From contig JAHHHN010000006.1 in the NCBI GenBank assembly GCA_019359325.1, positions 62,001 to 126,000 of the forward strand: a stretch of DNA of 64,000 nucleotides, in the 5' to 3' direction. The DNA comes from Mojavia pulchra JT2-VF2 (GTDB lineage: Bacteria; Cyanobacteriota; Cyanobacteriia; Cyanobacteriales; Nostocaceae). Below, one piece after another: positions 63,638 through 64,000 of the stretch (its first letter is position 1; every line of letters begins with the position of its first letter). The notes below the pieces were generated by a model. That model was not told where the DNA came from. It saw nothing but the letters and a program-made list of their open reading frames with translations, and ran no database searches. The position numbers and the translations under genes are program-made.

Positions 63638-64000
63638 TCACCTTGGAACTGGGACTTGATTAATTACAGCCGCAATTACTGCATCAATTTGTAAACCATC
63701 TAGCATCGCTTCTGGTTTGAGAATCAGGCGATGACGCAGCAATGGTGATGCAACTGCTTTGACATCATCTGGTGTAACAAAATTCCTTCCTGCTAACCAC
63801 GCTGCTGCTTGAGATGTCTGCAACCAAGCACCGGTAGCGCGAGGCGATGCACCTAATGCTAAATCCGGGTATTGCCGTGATGTTTTGACCAACGCTAGAA
63901 GATAATCAATAATTGCCTCAGTTACCTTAACTTCTTTGACTGCTTGTCGTGCCTCCAAGATTTCGCTTACTGTTGCTATAGGTTTTAAACGATTAATATC
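63638..64000 (-). CDS. MoxR family AAA+ ATPase, C-terminal part (cut by window edge)
   Basis: The last 120 residues of a MoxR ATPase run from the window end to the stop at 63638. The lid domain shows DYLLALVKTSR, LGASPRATGAWLQTSQAAAWLAGR (motifs LGASPRATGAW and AAAWLAGR) and FVTPDDVKAVASPLLRHRL, all typical. An apparent start at 63958 is only an internal TTG. MoxR, DUF58, RDD and SpoIIM together form the usual locus. Walker motifs lie outside the window. Confidence 0.93.
   Translation of the reverse strand, partial: DINRLKPIATVSEILEARQAVKEVKVTEAIIDYLLALVKTSRQYPDLALGASPRATGAWLQTSQAAAWLAGRNFVTPDDVKAVASPLLRHRLILKPEAMLDGLQIDAVIAAVINQVPVPR

Overview
The window looks like chromosome of a filamentous, probably heterocyst-forming cyanobacterium (Nostoc/Calothrix/Tolypothrix type). 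The evidence is the many HIP1-type GCGATCGC octamers, short GGGGATT / GGGAGCA-type tandem repeats between genes, an rbp-rpsU pair, a phytochrome/cyanobacteriochrome-like kinase, a DUF4114/PEP-CTERM protein and a cobalamin CbiET fusion. No tRNA, rRNA, CRISPR array or transposase gene was seen. Species assignment is not possible from the sequence alone.

Layout. (1) 1-8.4 kb: an apparent defence island. An ImmA/IrrE-type protease (cut by the window edge) and an XRE regulator are divergent from a tightly packed three-gene operon: PD-(D/E)XK nuclease, DinG/XPD-like Fe-S helicase and a large protein matching the pPIWI-RE family. This is the best candidate for a little-studied system. (2) 8.8-9.6 kb: RRM RNA-binding protein with terminator, then ribosomal protein S21. 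(3) 10.1-14.3 kb: a phosphorelay cluster of bilin-GAF-like histidine kinase, stand-alone receiver and hybrid kinase, with no DNA-binding output. (4) 14.4-20.6 kb: assorted housekeeping and accessory genes (GPH sugar transporter, phosphoribosyltransferase, Uma2 nuclease, AEC carrier, VanY-like peptidase, AhpD-like protein).

(5) 20.8-46.2 kb: hopanoid genes in two blocks. Block A is shc divergent from hpnB. Block B is hpnG, an RND pump, hpnA, hpnH, an extra radical SAM protein, hpnI, a cyclic-peptide-type ABC exporter, a DUF2237 gene, hpnK, hpnJ and a squalene/phytoene synthase-family gene. Together they predict squalene to hopene, adenosylhopane, ribosylhopane and bacteriohopanetetrol, followed by sugar addition, deacetylation and rearrangement to a cyclitol ether. 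Between the blocks are cbiET, an ABC exporter, a metallophosphoesterase, a secreted protein, an apparently exported methyltransferase, and two arrays of 21-bp-phased repeats that encode heptad-repeat proteins.

(6) 46.7-47.3 kb: remains of two PRC-barrel-like genes. (7) 47.4-54.0 kb: a GH31 glucosidase carrying an in-frame intergenic-type repeat, and a 1334-residue hybrid kinase. (8) 54.2-64.0 kb: DUF4168, holA and a 2H phosphoesterase-like gene, then an RDD / membrane protein / SpoIIM / DUF58 / MoxR set typical of envelope-linked MoxR loci, interrupted by a DUF4114 PEP-CTERM protein. Non-coding features include two MITE-like elements with 12-13 bp terminal inverted repeats and several hairpins.
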